The notes beneath the pieces were generated by a model. It did not search any database, was not told where the DNA came from, and saw nothing but the letters and a program-made list of their open reading frames with translations. This document shows positions 25,841-37,845 of a stretch of 64,000 nt of DNA, in pieces (the first letter of the stretch is position 1; each line of letters begins with the position of its first letter). The translations under genes and the position numbers were made by a program. The stretch comes from Lonicera japonica (lineage: Eukaryota; Streptophyta; Magnoliopsida; Dipsacales; Caprifoliaceae). Where the stretch lies: contig CM038469.1 of the NCBI GenBank assembly GCA_021464415.1, positions 4,380,501 to 4,444,500 on the forward strand. Reading direction: 5' to 3'.

Positions 25841-25845
25841 TTTAA

Positions 25846-27500
25846 AGAATTTCCTTTTATGGAAACATTTTATTGTTTGGATCCTAACCTATGCTTTGGC
25901 ACTGTTTGTTATGATATTTGAAGAGAAAAATGATAATAATAAATATTCAAGAAATCATCTTGGCTACGTGAATTGAGTAGGGATATCACATCTTATACCT
26001 TAGCCAAGTTAGTTTCCTTGTGAGGCAGGCAGGTTCACTCGTATGTGATGGAAACTTAGTTCCAGAATCGTTTAATATTGCGTATAGACCGAACAAAAAA
26101 ATTTATGTAAAACCCTAGTGCAGAATCGGATTTTACCTTTGAGATCTCTCTGGTTTGATCTCGTCTCAGCACGAACAGGAATTGGTGGAGACGAATCGAG
26201 AACACGGGCTCGATAGAACCTCAAGATCTTCTATCGTATTCCTTTCGCCATGCAATCTTGTACCGAGTGTGGGCTGCGGTATCACCAAGATCTCCTTCTC
26301 TACTCTCTACGGCACAAACCCTAAATTCGTGAGAATTATTGTGTCCAGAGAAGAGGCAAGGCTGGCATATATAAGGCTACGATAGGGACCCTAAGGAGAA
26401 ATAAGTGTTTGGGCTTACTATGAAAAACTGGAATCCTAATTCGATTAAGAATTGATTCATTCCATAAATTATAATTCACACCACTAAAGAATTATAATTG
26501 CACTATCGTCCTTATCTCAAAAATTATATTCCGAGCTCCTTGTTATTAAATACTTATCATTCTCCCCACGTTAAAATCTCAGATAACCGTCATTTAAATT
26601 AAATTACTGACAATTATATTTAAATGACTTCTTAATCCTTGAGCGTACCACTTAACTTATTTGACATGTCGGATTAACATAATCCACTTGCAGGGTTTGA
26701 CATGATCAAAACTTATAAGCTTCTCAAGGGGTTATCATCAATCCCTATACCGGGACATGGATTCCGTCAATAATTAATATTCATCATACATATAGTGTCG
26801 CCATCCAATTCACGAAGATTATTGATCCATAAATGAATCTCACTCTTAATGAGTCAAAACAACAAACACTACATATATATGTCTATTAATTATTTCAAGA
26901 TTAAGAGCATAAGTAATCATAATAACAATGCGATTTTAAATTATTTTATATAGTCAGTATAAAAACAATTAACCCAAACTGGTCCTGTTCAATACACACA
27001 AAATGTACTAGCACAACGAGTTAAAACTGTACCGTTTCCTGTAGTCAAGATAAACTACTAAAACTTGTGCTACAATCCTACAGATGGTTGTCCAATTCAA
27101 TCTAAGACCGTGAACCAATAAACTTATATTCCATAAGAACCGATGATATGATCCTCTGTGTGTGAGCTATACTCTACACACCAAATCATCTACTATATGG
27201 AATAAAAGACACACTTGCACAATATTTAAATAAATAATATAATGCAACCATTGCCCATAAAGATTATCATTTAAATAGCAAAACCGAGTCTATATAACAT
27301 ATCAAAATCAATAATAATAAAATCATGGCTTTTAGTATATCACTTTAACAGTACGTACCATGTTTGAAAGCACCAAGAACGAGTATTCAGGGACAGTGTA
27401 TCCCATTATTTTAATGTCTTTATAAGGCACATGGGTTACACTCAAACCACGGTTGAAAACACCAAGAATGAGAATAAACATGAATAGTGGTTTGTTGAGA
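25846..27500. repeat. Unclassified repeat-like sequence
   Basis: A single unit of mixed composition: 26100-26400 is less AT-rich and has one 76-codon frame of no known family; 26400-27350 resembles untranslated sequence of LTR elements. Near-repeats with core AAGCACCAAGAACGAG / AAACACCAAGAATGAG occur at about 27370 and 27450. No host gene is supported. Confidence 0.3.
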
Positions 27501-27569
27501 TTCTTGAATATTTATGATTTTCGTTGATCACTTCATTTATCATTGGAAAGAAAGAAAAATGTTTTATAC

Positions 27570-28560
27570 TCGAATCAAAATTTCAATGACGAAATTTGTT
27601 AAAGGATGGCATACTGTGAGCCCTGAAACTTTTATAATCTTACGGATTTTGCTTTAAATTTACTTGGAGCAAAAAAAAATTGAAATTAATATTCTGTATT
27701 TCAAGTAGGCTTGTCAATTCGTATATTTAATTCCACATTGAGATCTTTCTCTTTACTAATATGAGGTGATTTCTCATTTCTATTACTTTCATTGGCCGTG
27801 ATTCAATTTGAGTTTATTTTTAAAATTACTTTGTTTGAAATTTTAGGAAGAAATTTATTTAAGGGGGATAAATTGTAAAATCTCAAAATTTAATATTCTT
27901 TATATTATTTAGTTAGAAAATATAGTTTGTTCCTTTAAATAATATGTTGTTATTAACAAATTTATAAGTTGAAATTATTCTTGGCTATTTAATAGTAATT
28001 TCCTTAGTTAAGTTTATACACATGCAAGTTATGTATATATGTATGTAAGTACATATGTACTAGGTGGAGAAGATGTATAATTTCCAAATTAATGTGATTT
28101 AGTTAATTTTAAGAAATTACTGTGTATAAACTTAATTTTGGAAGTCATCTTCCATCATGATCATGTACCTAAGTTTATACACATCCAAGTCATAATCATG
28201 ATTGCTAATTTTGGAAGTCATCTTCTTCTAGGTACATTATATCTCAGGAAAGAACTGATATGAGTAAAAACTATTTATGTCCAGAATTGTTGATTATAAT
28301 TCAATGGCTATTGTGAAGAATCAGATAAGATTAGGTTTAGTTAACTCTATGGGAAGTACTCTACTCTTCAATATATATATATATATATTGTTCCTCAACA
28401 GGAAGCCTTGATGTCTTTTAAGTTGAATTAGGTTATGATGCCTTGGAATATTTTTAATGTTTTACTTTGTTATGTAACTATTTTGCATGTGCACTTGGTT
28501 TATGCAAATAGATAATTTTATGAATGAAGATTTGAGTATCTAAATGCAATTTGTCTTTGT
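27570..28560 (+). mobile_element. Chromovirus 3' end: PPT and LTR start
   Basis: At 27846-27880 the sequence GAAGAAATTTATTTAAGGGGG precedes TGTAAAATCTCAAAATTT, the usual chromovirus joint of pol end, polypurine tract and LTR start (LTR start at 27874). A similar but more decayed joint is at about 27578-27630. The LTR end is not clear; the right limit given is approximate. Confidence 0.5.
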
Positions 28561-28617
28561 AATATAGTATTATTTCTATTGTTAGGTTCATATTACAAAT
28601 GACATTAAAAAAATAAG

Positions 28618-28988
28618 AAATACGTGATCAAGCATCACTCGTACTTAACATTTGTGATTAAATAATCATCACCAAATGATGCTCTTAAGTGATAAAGAAG
28701 TCGTCACACTTAAGTGACAAACAGGTTGTCATAAAAAGTAGACAATGTGACAAGATGCTAGCATCGCAGATAATCTTGAGTGGCGAATTGGTCATCACAA
28801 ATAGTAAGAAAGTAAATATCTCTAGTCCCATATAAATGACAAAGTAAAACTCATCACCTAATACTTTCCGGAGTATAGGTGACGATTGTTGTGACAACCA
28901 AAATTTCTCGCGTATAGTCAAATGTGACAAATTTGAACATTTTTGTGATGACTTGTGGTCATCACAAAAGCCCATTTTTCTTGTAGTG
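28618..28988 (-). mobile_element. CACTA transposon terminus
   Basis: The minus strand begins CACTACAAGAAAAATGGGC at 28988, followed by many subterminal GTGATGAC/GTCATCAC repeats in both orientations. This is the classic CACTA (En/Spm) end. No second CACTACAA end was found on the left, so the element is truncated or its other end has decayed. Confidence 0.75.
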
Positions 28989-29045
28989 ACACATTTTCAT
29001 TACATCATTTGAATTTTTTGATTAAATTTTGAGGAGATGGTCTGC

Positions 29046-29126
29046 TTATATATGTGTGTATTTATATATATATATATGTATGTATGTATGTGTGTGTATG
29101 TATGTATGTATGTGTGTGTGTATATT
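29046..29126. repeat. Compound (TA)n (TATG)n (TG)n microsatellite
   Basis: About 80 bp of mixed TA, TATG and TG units. Confidence 0.85.
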
Positions 29127-30262
29127 TTACCTAGTGTTGGTTAAGCCCCTACTAGAGTAAAATACTGGCTACGCCTCGTGATTGAATCGGATCAAGATGT
29201 TTTTTTTGTCTAGATGCCCAATAAAATTAGATCTAAAACCAATTGATTTAAAAGTTGTACGAATCTAGATAAAGATAGTTTCCGATGAGAATCTCGTCCC
29301 TCAACTTGTTTTCTTACTTTTTAGTTCTTACACAAATCAATGGCTCCATTTGATAATAAGATGGAAAATGATAATAAAAACAAATGATTTGTATAAGAAT
29401 TTGAAAAATAAGTTGAGCTATAAAGTTAGATGCCAAATCTAACCTCTTTCCCAGCATTAGTTGTGCATAATCTAGGATCCGCTTGTAGAGTTACGGGATT
29501 AGTACCATGGAGGATTCATTGTGGGATAACCCAAGGAGTGGTTTTTCTTTGTTGGGCTCATGAAGTTTGCTCTCTTTAATGGGTTCAATATAAGAAATAA
29601 CACTGAGTTAGGAATGGGCCCAATTTTACATAGCGGATTTAAGGGTTCCACACTTACTAGGAATTTGGTGAAGGTCTTGTATAACAAGTGAAAAAATGGG
29701 TATATATAGGATATTTAGATTATTTTTTTACACGTACATGGAATATTCATTTAGTAGACATTTTTTATACTTTTGAATATTATTTACTAAGAATTTGGTG
29801 AAGGTAGATCGTGAGTGTCTTGTACAACCCTTATATTAAATAATCATTTTTATGCTTTTCAAAGGTATTTATTTTTCATAGGTATGACTCATGTGGAAAT
29901 TGTTTGTATGCCATATGCTCTATTTATATTTTATATTATATTATAAGGGAAGGAGTCAAACTAAAAAAAAGTCAACATGATCCATGGTCATAAATAATTA
30001 TTTAGGTGTTAATCATTTAAGGCCATAAGATGTGTAATTTTGAGATATAAAGTGTCACATCATATAGGAAAATGTGAGGACACTATTATTCCTTTAAAGG
30101 TGTGTTTGGTTGGAGTTTTTCACAATTTCGGGAATCAAAAATTCCCTTGCCGTCAAGATTACCACATTTGGTTGCAAATTTTGAGCGTAATGAAGGATTA
30201 CTGGGAATAAAGAATTCCCTTACATGATCATTTTTAATTCCCGTGTTTTTTGGGAGAAAAGC
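29127..30262. other. No gene seen
   Basis: AT-rich sequence. The part 30090-30262, rich in TTCCC/GGGAA and starting with a TGTTTGGTTGG motif, looks like half of a MITE cut by the LTR at 30263. The other half was not found. Confidence 0.35.
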
Positions 30263-32050
30263 TGACGCGCAAAAAATAGTGCAATCGTTTACACCCAAGT
30301 GTAGGTGATCAAGTTGTAATATAGTACTACAGAAGTCTAAGTGTCGAACCACAGGGAGGGGGCGAAAACTTTGTAAGTCACAAGTTTATTTAATTAAGAT
30401 TGATTGATTTAAAAATGGATTTTGATTTGTTTAATTGGAATTTTTAAAAGTTATGAGATTTCTCTTATATTTAAGGAAAGCAAAATATTTAAGGAAAGCA
30501 AAGGCTTTGAGGAGTTATTTATTGTTTAAAGTAACCATGGTTTGTGAATCCAATTCGGCTAATCCATTCACCTTAATGTATTATATGTTTGCTAATCAAA
30601 TAGAAGCCTAGATGTTGGCAGTAAAAGATTTTGAAAAAATATAACCAATCCAACTCCACTAGGCTACCTATTGAGAGAAGACAAACTTCACATTTAAAGA
30701 AACAAATGAGCAATTAGAGATTCTCAAATATAGGCACAAAGTGTATTTAAGTGTTGTTGGTGACAAGGGAATATAAAACCTTACTTTACACTTAACCACA
30801 ACAAGTGACCATATTTAAAATAAACCTCTCCAATTTTATATGAGTAGCATAACCATCCATTTATAATGTTGATTGTTGAATAATATATGCTTACTTGAAA
30901 TACTTTGTCTATATCTTAATGATCCAATTAGCACTTATCATACAAGGCATGAAGGGTCTAAGTATCATTAATATATTAAACTTGTTCATTTTACCAAAGA
31001 ACTCCATATAGAAGGCATAAGGAGGTAAAAAAGATTAAAATAGAGGTTCCATACTCTTTATGGTGTTTTAACCCATTTCATAGTACGGAACATGATGAAC
31101 ATATGACAAGCGTATTTATTTGACAACATTAGGCATGAAACTTAAGGAATATGAAACTTGACCATGCTTTCTTTTACAACAAAATTCATCCCCTAGCCTT
31201 AGCTGGTGATTCACCCCTCTTTATATATGATGAAAACATGTTAAAGAAGAAGTAGAATCAATAAAACAGTTGTATTAATAAATATGGAATGAGTTGTTAC
31301 AAGTGCAAGAAAATACAAGAAGAAGAAAAAGAAGAAGAAAGTTTCACTCTATTTCTCTCTCTTAATTATATCTCAATTACAAGAATAAATCTTAAAACTA
31401 GAATTAGCTTCTTAATGCTTGGCCCTTACTTTTTATTTATAGATGTACATAGGGGGAAGAAAGGCAAGCGGGCAAGTTGCACATAGATCTTTTGTCAAGT
31501 TGATGCAAGTTGGTAACTTGGACAAGGAACCTAAAAATATCTACAAGCTTGCTTTAGTATGAAGAAAACCCCTAGTAAGATCGATCTTAGTAGTAAGATT
31601 AATCTTACTCCTTGAATTTCTTGAACTGGAGTGCAGTAGGAACAAAACAGTTGACATAGTGAGGGAGTATAATCGATCTCACTAGTAAGATTGATCTTAC
31701 TCGTGTTCTAATTCTTTATGGAATTTGAAGAAATAAGGTAATGGGAAAAATGGGAGCTAGTAAGATCGATCCCACTACTTCAAAAAGTTGAATGCCTTAG
31801 ATTGCTTCTTTGCATGCTTCGATTCATGATCCAAAACTCCTTTTTATCAACATGATACTTGCTATTCTCCATTGTATTTTTGTATGAGCCTTTTAACATC
31901 AAGAGTAGCTTGCAAAAAATATGTTAGTACGCTAATTTGCTATGAATTAACAAGTTGCAATTTGAGGTTTTTTTTAGTGTGTTTAGCCATATAAACTCAA
32001 TATGATGCTTACATAATCGCATTTACATAGTCATTATAATGCACTTATCA
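30263..32050 (-). repeat. 3' LTR of the pol-less Athila-like element (1788 bp)
   Basis: TG...CA unit on the minus strand. Its TATA box CTATAAATA is at 31434-31442, and three palindromic blocks with AGTAAGATCGATCTTACT-like words lie upstream of it at 31572-31775. Near 30480 a short duplication (TATTTAAGGAAAGCAAA) is absent from the other LTR copy. Confidence 0.75.
31572..31775. promoter_or_regulatory. Three palindromic blocks upstream of an LTR TATA box
   Basis: AGTAAGATTAATCTTACT (perfect, 31592-31609), AGTAAGATTGATCTTACT (31684-31701) and a weaker AGTAAGATCGATCCCACT (31758-31775), plus AAGATCGATCTT near 31577-31588. Confidence 0.7.
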
Positions 32051-33599
32051 CACTTCCCAACTTATTCTTACTAGTCCCTTAGCAAGTCTATGCAATATAC
32101 CTACAAAAAGAATGCATTTGGCTTTATGCATCGTGCCGTTTAAACCTTAAAGTTCCCAAAGAGGACAAGTAGCCTTCTCGTGAAGGTTCTTAAAGGTGCT
32201 ACCTACAAACACTCAAATCAAGATATTGCCTAATATTAATGTTTAGTTTCAATTTCATTATGCAAAGCATGATTTGTATTATAAACGCTTCTTTAGAATG
32301 TGTGGCAAACAAGCAAAATCTCAAAGCAACTATATAAACTTAGAAATAAGTTCCAAATGTTGTCTTTCTTGTGTATACGTGATTTTTTATTTAAACGAAC
32401 TTTTTACATCTCAAGGGGGAGTTTTGATTACCTTTTTGGAAGAAGTAAAATTTTCAAGCGAAGACATACTTTTACTTACATAATTCTTTTTCTTTTTCGA
32501 GTTTTCTTAATTTCTTGGATTTTCAACAAGAGAATAGAAGTACTTTCATGCACGATGAATAGGTAGCCTTCTCCTTTCATATTTTTCTTTTGTAAGCCTT
32601 TGAAGCTACATTGTTTTTCACAAGGTGACTTCACTCTAATTCATAAGGCAGCCTTTTCCATCTATCTTATACGATTGGCTATGTAATTTACCAAGTCCAG
32701 TTTAAATAGAAAGCCTATTCCAAGAATATTTTCATAGTTTTCATATTTAATTAAGAAAAGCTATATTTGTAAGTATAGAGATTTCTTTGCATTCTTGAAA
32801 ACAAAACTTCTTTTTGTGATAAAAAAAAACTCAATTTATCATGGCAAAAGTTTAATTTAAATCAAACATGCATTTTTGGTCAAAAGACAACTTTGAGGAA
32901 CTTAAGTCTAATTAAAGACATATAGTAAAAGATAAAATTTGAATGTCTATCCTAATCAAGAGTTATTGTGCCAAGACTAAGACATAAACATGAATTGAAA
33001 TTCAAAATTCTAAACATGAAGATTAAGCTATATCGTGATTTCAAAAAAAATGGGGCTATACGTGGAAAATGATGGGAAATTACTTAAATAATCAAAATTC
33101 TTGAAGCAAAATTGAATATTATTACCCCCCCAACTTGAAATGTGCATTGTCCTCAATGCTTTAAGCAATGAATCTTAATGAGGCATTTTTCATGGATAAA
33201 GCAAAAGGCTAAAAGTAGAAAAATAACAAACATATATACAAACTAAAAACTAAGTTAATTAAAATTAGCATTATCATAAAATTAAAAGCATTCAAGTGAG
33301 TCAAAGTGCCAAATCCAACACAACTTCAAAAGGAAACTAAAATCTTAGCACAGGTTTATGAGATTGAAAAATGTGGTCTATCATCTTTAAATCTTACACC
33401 AAAAATAGATTAGCCAGCAGTTTTATATAGAAGGAGATGGTGGTGGATGGAAACAAGCATCCCAAGTTTCAAAGCCATTGACGAGGTCGTGGTAATGATC
33501 TTTCCCTCTTTTGCTTAGCACCTCGTACAGTTGGTTGACCTTTGCTCCATATCGACCATCATTTGTTGCATTTCTTCTAACTAACCTAGTTCCAATTTT

Positions 33600-34055
33600 T
33601 GTATCCATGGTGGGGACAAGCGTTTACAAGTTCTTTATATCTTTCCCAACATTCATAGAAAGTTTCTTGATCTTTTAGTGCAAAGTTTAAAATTTGACTC
33701 CTTAAACGTTTGTTCTATAAACGAGGAAGAATTTCTTCAAAAACTCAGTTTGTAAAGCTTACCATGATGTAATAGAATGTGGTCGTTGTGCATTATGCCA
33801 AGTTTTTTATTCTTCTTTTAATAAGAATGAAAAAAGTTAAAGTCTTACTACCTCTTCGGTTACATTAGGATCGTGAAAAGTATAACACATTTCTTCGAAC
33901 TCCTTAAGATGTAAGTATGGATTTTCGGATTCCATTCCATGAAATCTTGGCAAAAGTGGTATTATTCCCAGCTTGATTGTGAAATAGTTAACCGCCGATG
34001 GAAGAATGATACATGATGGAGTGGCGATCCTTGGTGGTTGGAGATAGTCTCTCAT
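33600..34055 (-). pseudogene. Athila-like gag remnant
   Basis: The minus strand from 34055 reads a PSCIILP segment, then LLPRFHGMESENPYLHLKEF and a TEEVVRL end, followed after breaks by an ERYKELVNACPHHGYKNW segment (about 33650-33600). These are conserved gag blocks in correct order. Several stops and a deletion make it non-functional. Confidence 0.8.
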
Positions 34056-34336
34056 TGTTGCTATTGGTGACTCCGATATGAATTGGATTTAAATATTTAC
34101 ATGGTGCCTGACGTTTCCACCTCGTGCTTCCTCATTGGGTTCCATTGCAAAACCTGTTTCAAAAAGATTATAGAAAAATGAATCAGGAAATGGAGCTTGT
34201 TTTATACGTCCTTTGGTATTTCTTAACCAATGGATCATATACCAAAAAATAGTGTGAAAGGAAGAAAAGAAAGTTACAAAGTTAGAACGATACAACCAAG
34301 TATATATACTAAACCCGTGATGGTCTTTTGTTGCCC

Positions 34337-34354
34337 TCTCTGACAATGACACCA
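34337..34354 (-). other. Decayed primer binding site (tRNA-Asp type)
   Basis: The minus strand reads TGGTGTCATTGTCAGAGA, seven bases inside the LTR end. Compared with the standard tRNA-Asp-type site it differs at six places, all C to T or G to A. Confidence 0.65.
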
Positions 34355-34743
34355 AAAACTTGACACGCAAAAAATAGTGCAATCATTTACACTCAAGTGT
34401 AGGTGGCCAAGTTGTAATATAGTACTACATAAGTCCAAGTGTCAAACCGTAGGGAGGGGGCGAAAGCTTTGTAATGAGTTTATTTAATTAAGATTGATTG
34501 ATTTAAAAGTGGATTTTGATTTATTTAATGCAAAAACAAACTTTAAAGCTATGAGATTTCTCTTGTATTTAAGGAAAGCAAAGGCTTTAAGGAGTTATTT
34601 GTTGTTTAAAGTAACCATGGTTAGTGAATCCAATTCGGCTCATCCATTCACCTTAACCATGGGATCTCACACTCGATTGTGAACGGTTATTATAGATTTG
34701 TGTTCTTACTCAGTGAGGACATCGAAATCGTGTATTTATTTGT

Positions 34744-36079
34744 TGATGTGCCAAGAAATTGGTACAATTTATTATATTAATGTATAATTTAAAGAGCATA
34801 TAATGTTATTAATATTTATATTTTTAATATTTTTCAGGTGTTAGAAAAGAATTGAAAAAGATTAAGAAAATTAGAGAAATTAAATTAAGTGAAAACATCT
34901 AAAGTGCTCAATACTTTTGAACGCATAACTTTTTACTGAGAACTTTAAATAATGCTATTCTTGAGCCTAAATTGAAGAGAATTTCGAGAGCCACAACTTT
35001 ACAGTTAAGCACTTTTTCAAATTCAATAATTTCGAAATTCAAAATTGCAACGCAAAAACAGCGGTTAAAAATAAACAAAAAAAATTATTATAATAAGCCA
35101 AGCCCATTAGCAGCCAAGCCCTAAATTGGGCCGAAGTCAGCATCAAAAGTCCAGCAGCCATTAACACTCTCCTATTTAAGAAGCCAGCCGTAGTAATTCA
35201 AGGAGTAGCCGTACCGCAGCACAGCGTGCCAATTTTGATTTCTTTTCTTGTTCTTCTTCTTAAACTTCCTTTCTTTTACTTTTATTTACATTAATTCGAA
35301 GATTTGAAGATTAAAGATTTATTTTATTAGTTGATTTAATATTAATTAAGTTTTTTTTAATTTTATTTGTTATTTACTTTTTATTATGCTAGTGTAAATT
35401 TGTGATAGGGTTAGGATGATTATATTTAATTGATTCACTTACACGTATTTATGTCAATTAACTCTACCAATTTAATGCTTTAATGTTAAAAATAATTTTT
35501 TCTACTGGATGCCTATTTTAATTGATAAAAAAATAAAGTTGGATTCTCAGTATTTTTTGTTCGATTCACCTTATGATTTAAGAGCGGATATAGGGTGTAT
35601 TTTGACGGATATAGTGAATGTTTTGATTTTATACATTAGTTTGGCTGTGGAAGAATTATAATTGGATTTTATAAATTAATTGGACCTTATTGATTTTATT
35701 TTTCGCACCTAATAGAGTCGAGAAACCAAATTAGTGCGAGATAAGAATAGAGTTTATACGCATGAATACTTATGAAGATAATATTAAATATATGACTTCA
35801 AAACCCTAGTCAATTAATTCATTAATTTTACTATCTTGCTTAGTATTATTTAGTTTAATTCCATTTCTTTAATTTACTTTCTTTGATTTCCTTTATTTAA
35901 TTTGATTTATTTTATTAGTTTGATTCTCATCAATTATTCTTGGCTAGATTAGGGATTAGTGAAAGGTTAACAAGACAAAATTTAAACATATTGTGTGCGT
36001 CTCTATAAGATCGACCTTGCTTATACGTTATATCATAAATTGATTCGTGCACTTTCGAGTATTAAAATTTATCACAACA
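34744..36079 (+). repeat. 5' LTR of the second Athila-like element (1336 bp)
   Basis: Starts TGATGTGCCAAGAAATTGG and ends TTATCACAACA; the same family as the LTR at 8854-10346. The primer site follows at 36086-36103 (TGGCACCGTTGCTGGAGA). The element is on the plus strand and only its 5' half remains. Confidence 0.85.
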
Positions 36080-36085
36080 AGTTTT

Positions 36086-36103
36086 TGGCACCGTTGCTGG
36101 AGA
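36086..36103 (+). other. Primer binding site (tRNA-Asp type)
   Basis: TGGCACCGTTGCTGGAGA, close to the complement of the tRNA-Asp 3' end, seven bases after the LTR. Confidence 0.75.
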
Positions 36104-36592
36104 CTCTAATTTTATCTTGTTAATTTAGTAATTATATTCCTTCTACTAGTTTCTTCATAAACTTTAAAAAAAAGCAGAAAACAGAATAATCAGATATATA
36201 TATATATATATATATACTCTTAAAAAAAAGTTTATTTATTTATTTTTGGGGTAATTAAAAGATCTGGGCTCGAAACATTATATTCATAGTGGTGCAACTT
36301 ATTACACTAAGTGTTTTTGTCTTGGTTGGTATGTCTTGTGTTTTGAATAAAAGATGTCACAAGTTCAATACTTGGCAGCAACAAGAAAACCATCAAGAAA
36401 ACCATCGTTCTTTTTGTCTCAAGCTATTCCTCTTTATTATTAACCCTTTTAATTACTCCAATATAAATTATTAAAAAAATTTAAAAAAGTCAAATTGTTT
36501 AGTTTATGAGCATTTGTTGGAAACGAGGAAAAGTGAGACTTAGTAGGATAGAAAATTTATTGATTAATCCTTTATTTGAAGAATAATTAAAG

Positions 36593-37845
36593 ATGGCGGA
36601 TCGTGAAGACAATAAGACTTTAAAAGAATTTCTTGCGCCTATATCTACTAATCCTACTTCATGCATTGTTTTACTAGTTACTACTGCTGTTCATTTTGAA
36701 TTAAAACTGCAGGTGATTCAATTACTCCCTACTTTTAATGGCTTAGAGATGGAAGATCATTATCTTCATATAAAAGATTTTTTAGAGATATACGCTACTT
36801 TTAGATTTCAAAATTTTTCTGACGAATCTGTTAGTTTGCGTTTATTCCCCTTTTCTCTAAAAAAATAAAGCTAAAGCTTGGTTAAACTCTTTACCCTCAA
36901 GATCTATCACAACTTGGGATGGGTTAGTTATTAAATTTTTAGCAAAATTCTTTCCTATGGTTAAAACTAATGAACTCAAAAGAAAGATAACTGATTTTTG
37001 CCAAAAATATGAGAAAAAATTCTTTGAAGCATGGGAAAGATTTAAAGATATATCACTTAGATGTCCACATCATGGTTTTAAAACTTGGAGATTAATTCAA
37101 TATTTTTATAATGGCCTCTCACAAACTAATCGAAATATGATAGAATCTATGAATAGGGGCAATTTTTTAAGTCTAAACGAAGATGAAGCTTATCAATTCT
37201 TAGAGAATTTGTCTGAAAGTTCTCAACAATGGGACTTTTCTAAGAGGGGAACGCAAACTCAACCCAAAAGGGTTAAATTTATGAGATTCATGAAGATGTA
37301 GAAACTAAAAGACAATTAGATAGTTTAAATAAAAAATTAGAAGCCTTAACGATGAGACTGTCTAATAATCTGGTCAACCTTGTGCAGAATGAAGTGTGCT
37401 CTATTTGTGCTAGTCCTATGCATATAGCCACATCATGTCCAACTATGTTAGGGTACGTCGTAGACAATCCAGGAAATGCTATGAATGAATTTAAGCAAAA
37501 TCACAACCCTTATTCAGACACTTATAATCCTGGCTGGAGAAATCATCCTAATTTTTCATGGTTCCAAAATCAACCGATTAATAATATGGGAAATCAAAAT
37601 AATAACCTTTGTCAAAACCCACCAGGTTTTAGAGCTCCTTTGAACATGAATAATGCCACATCTTTTGTTACACAACAATAATTTTCAACCTTAGAAGATA
37701 GTTTGAAATCATTTATGAATGAAGTAAGAAATACTACTTTAGTAAATACCCAAGCAATAACACGTTTAGATAATCAAATGGGTCAGTTAGCTAACCAATT
37801 AATAAAGTGTGAAAAGGAAAAATTTGTTCAAAATAGTTATGGGTG
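36593..37845 (+). pseudogene. Athila-like gag, three frames, frameshifted
   Basis: Starts MADREDNKTLKEF and keeps the gag blocks in order: SCIVL, HFELKLQVIQLLP, HYLHIKDF, then after a 1-base shift in an A-run near 36865 the FLAKFFP and WERFKDISLRCPHHGF blocks, NRNMIESMNRG, and after a second shift near 37290 a CCHC knuckle (C-x2-C-x4-H-x4-C, near 37400-37440) and a final MGQLANQL. Length is close to a full gag. No protease or pol follows, so the element is 3'-truncated near 37845. Confidence 0.85.

Larger units (their letters stand above)
30263..34654 (-). mobile_element. Athila-like element without pol, one LTR truncated
   Basis: The 3' LTR is at 30263-32050 (minus TGATAAGTGC ... GCGCGTCA), the polypurine tract AAGTTGGGAAGTG at 32051-32063. 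A partial 5' LTR (34361 to about 34654) carries the same sequence as the start of the other LTR (plus sense). A decayed tRNA-Asp-type primer site is at 34337-34354, and a gag remnant lies at 33600-34055. Between gag and the 3' region there is no protease, RT or integrase. A second purine run GTTGGGGGGG preceded by GAGGACAATGC (about 33126-33165, minus), typical for the end of Athila pol, marks the deletion joint. Confidence 0.75.

Noticed and set aside
33423..33608. 61-codon minus-strand frame in the Athila-like element
   Set aside because: The gag reading here is in another frame; this frame has no gag similarity of its own.
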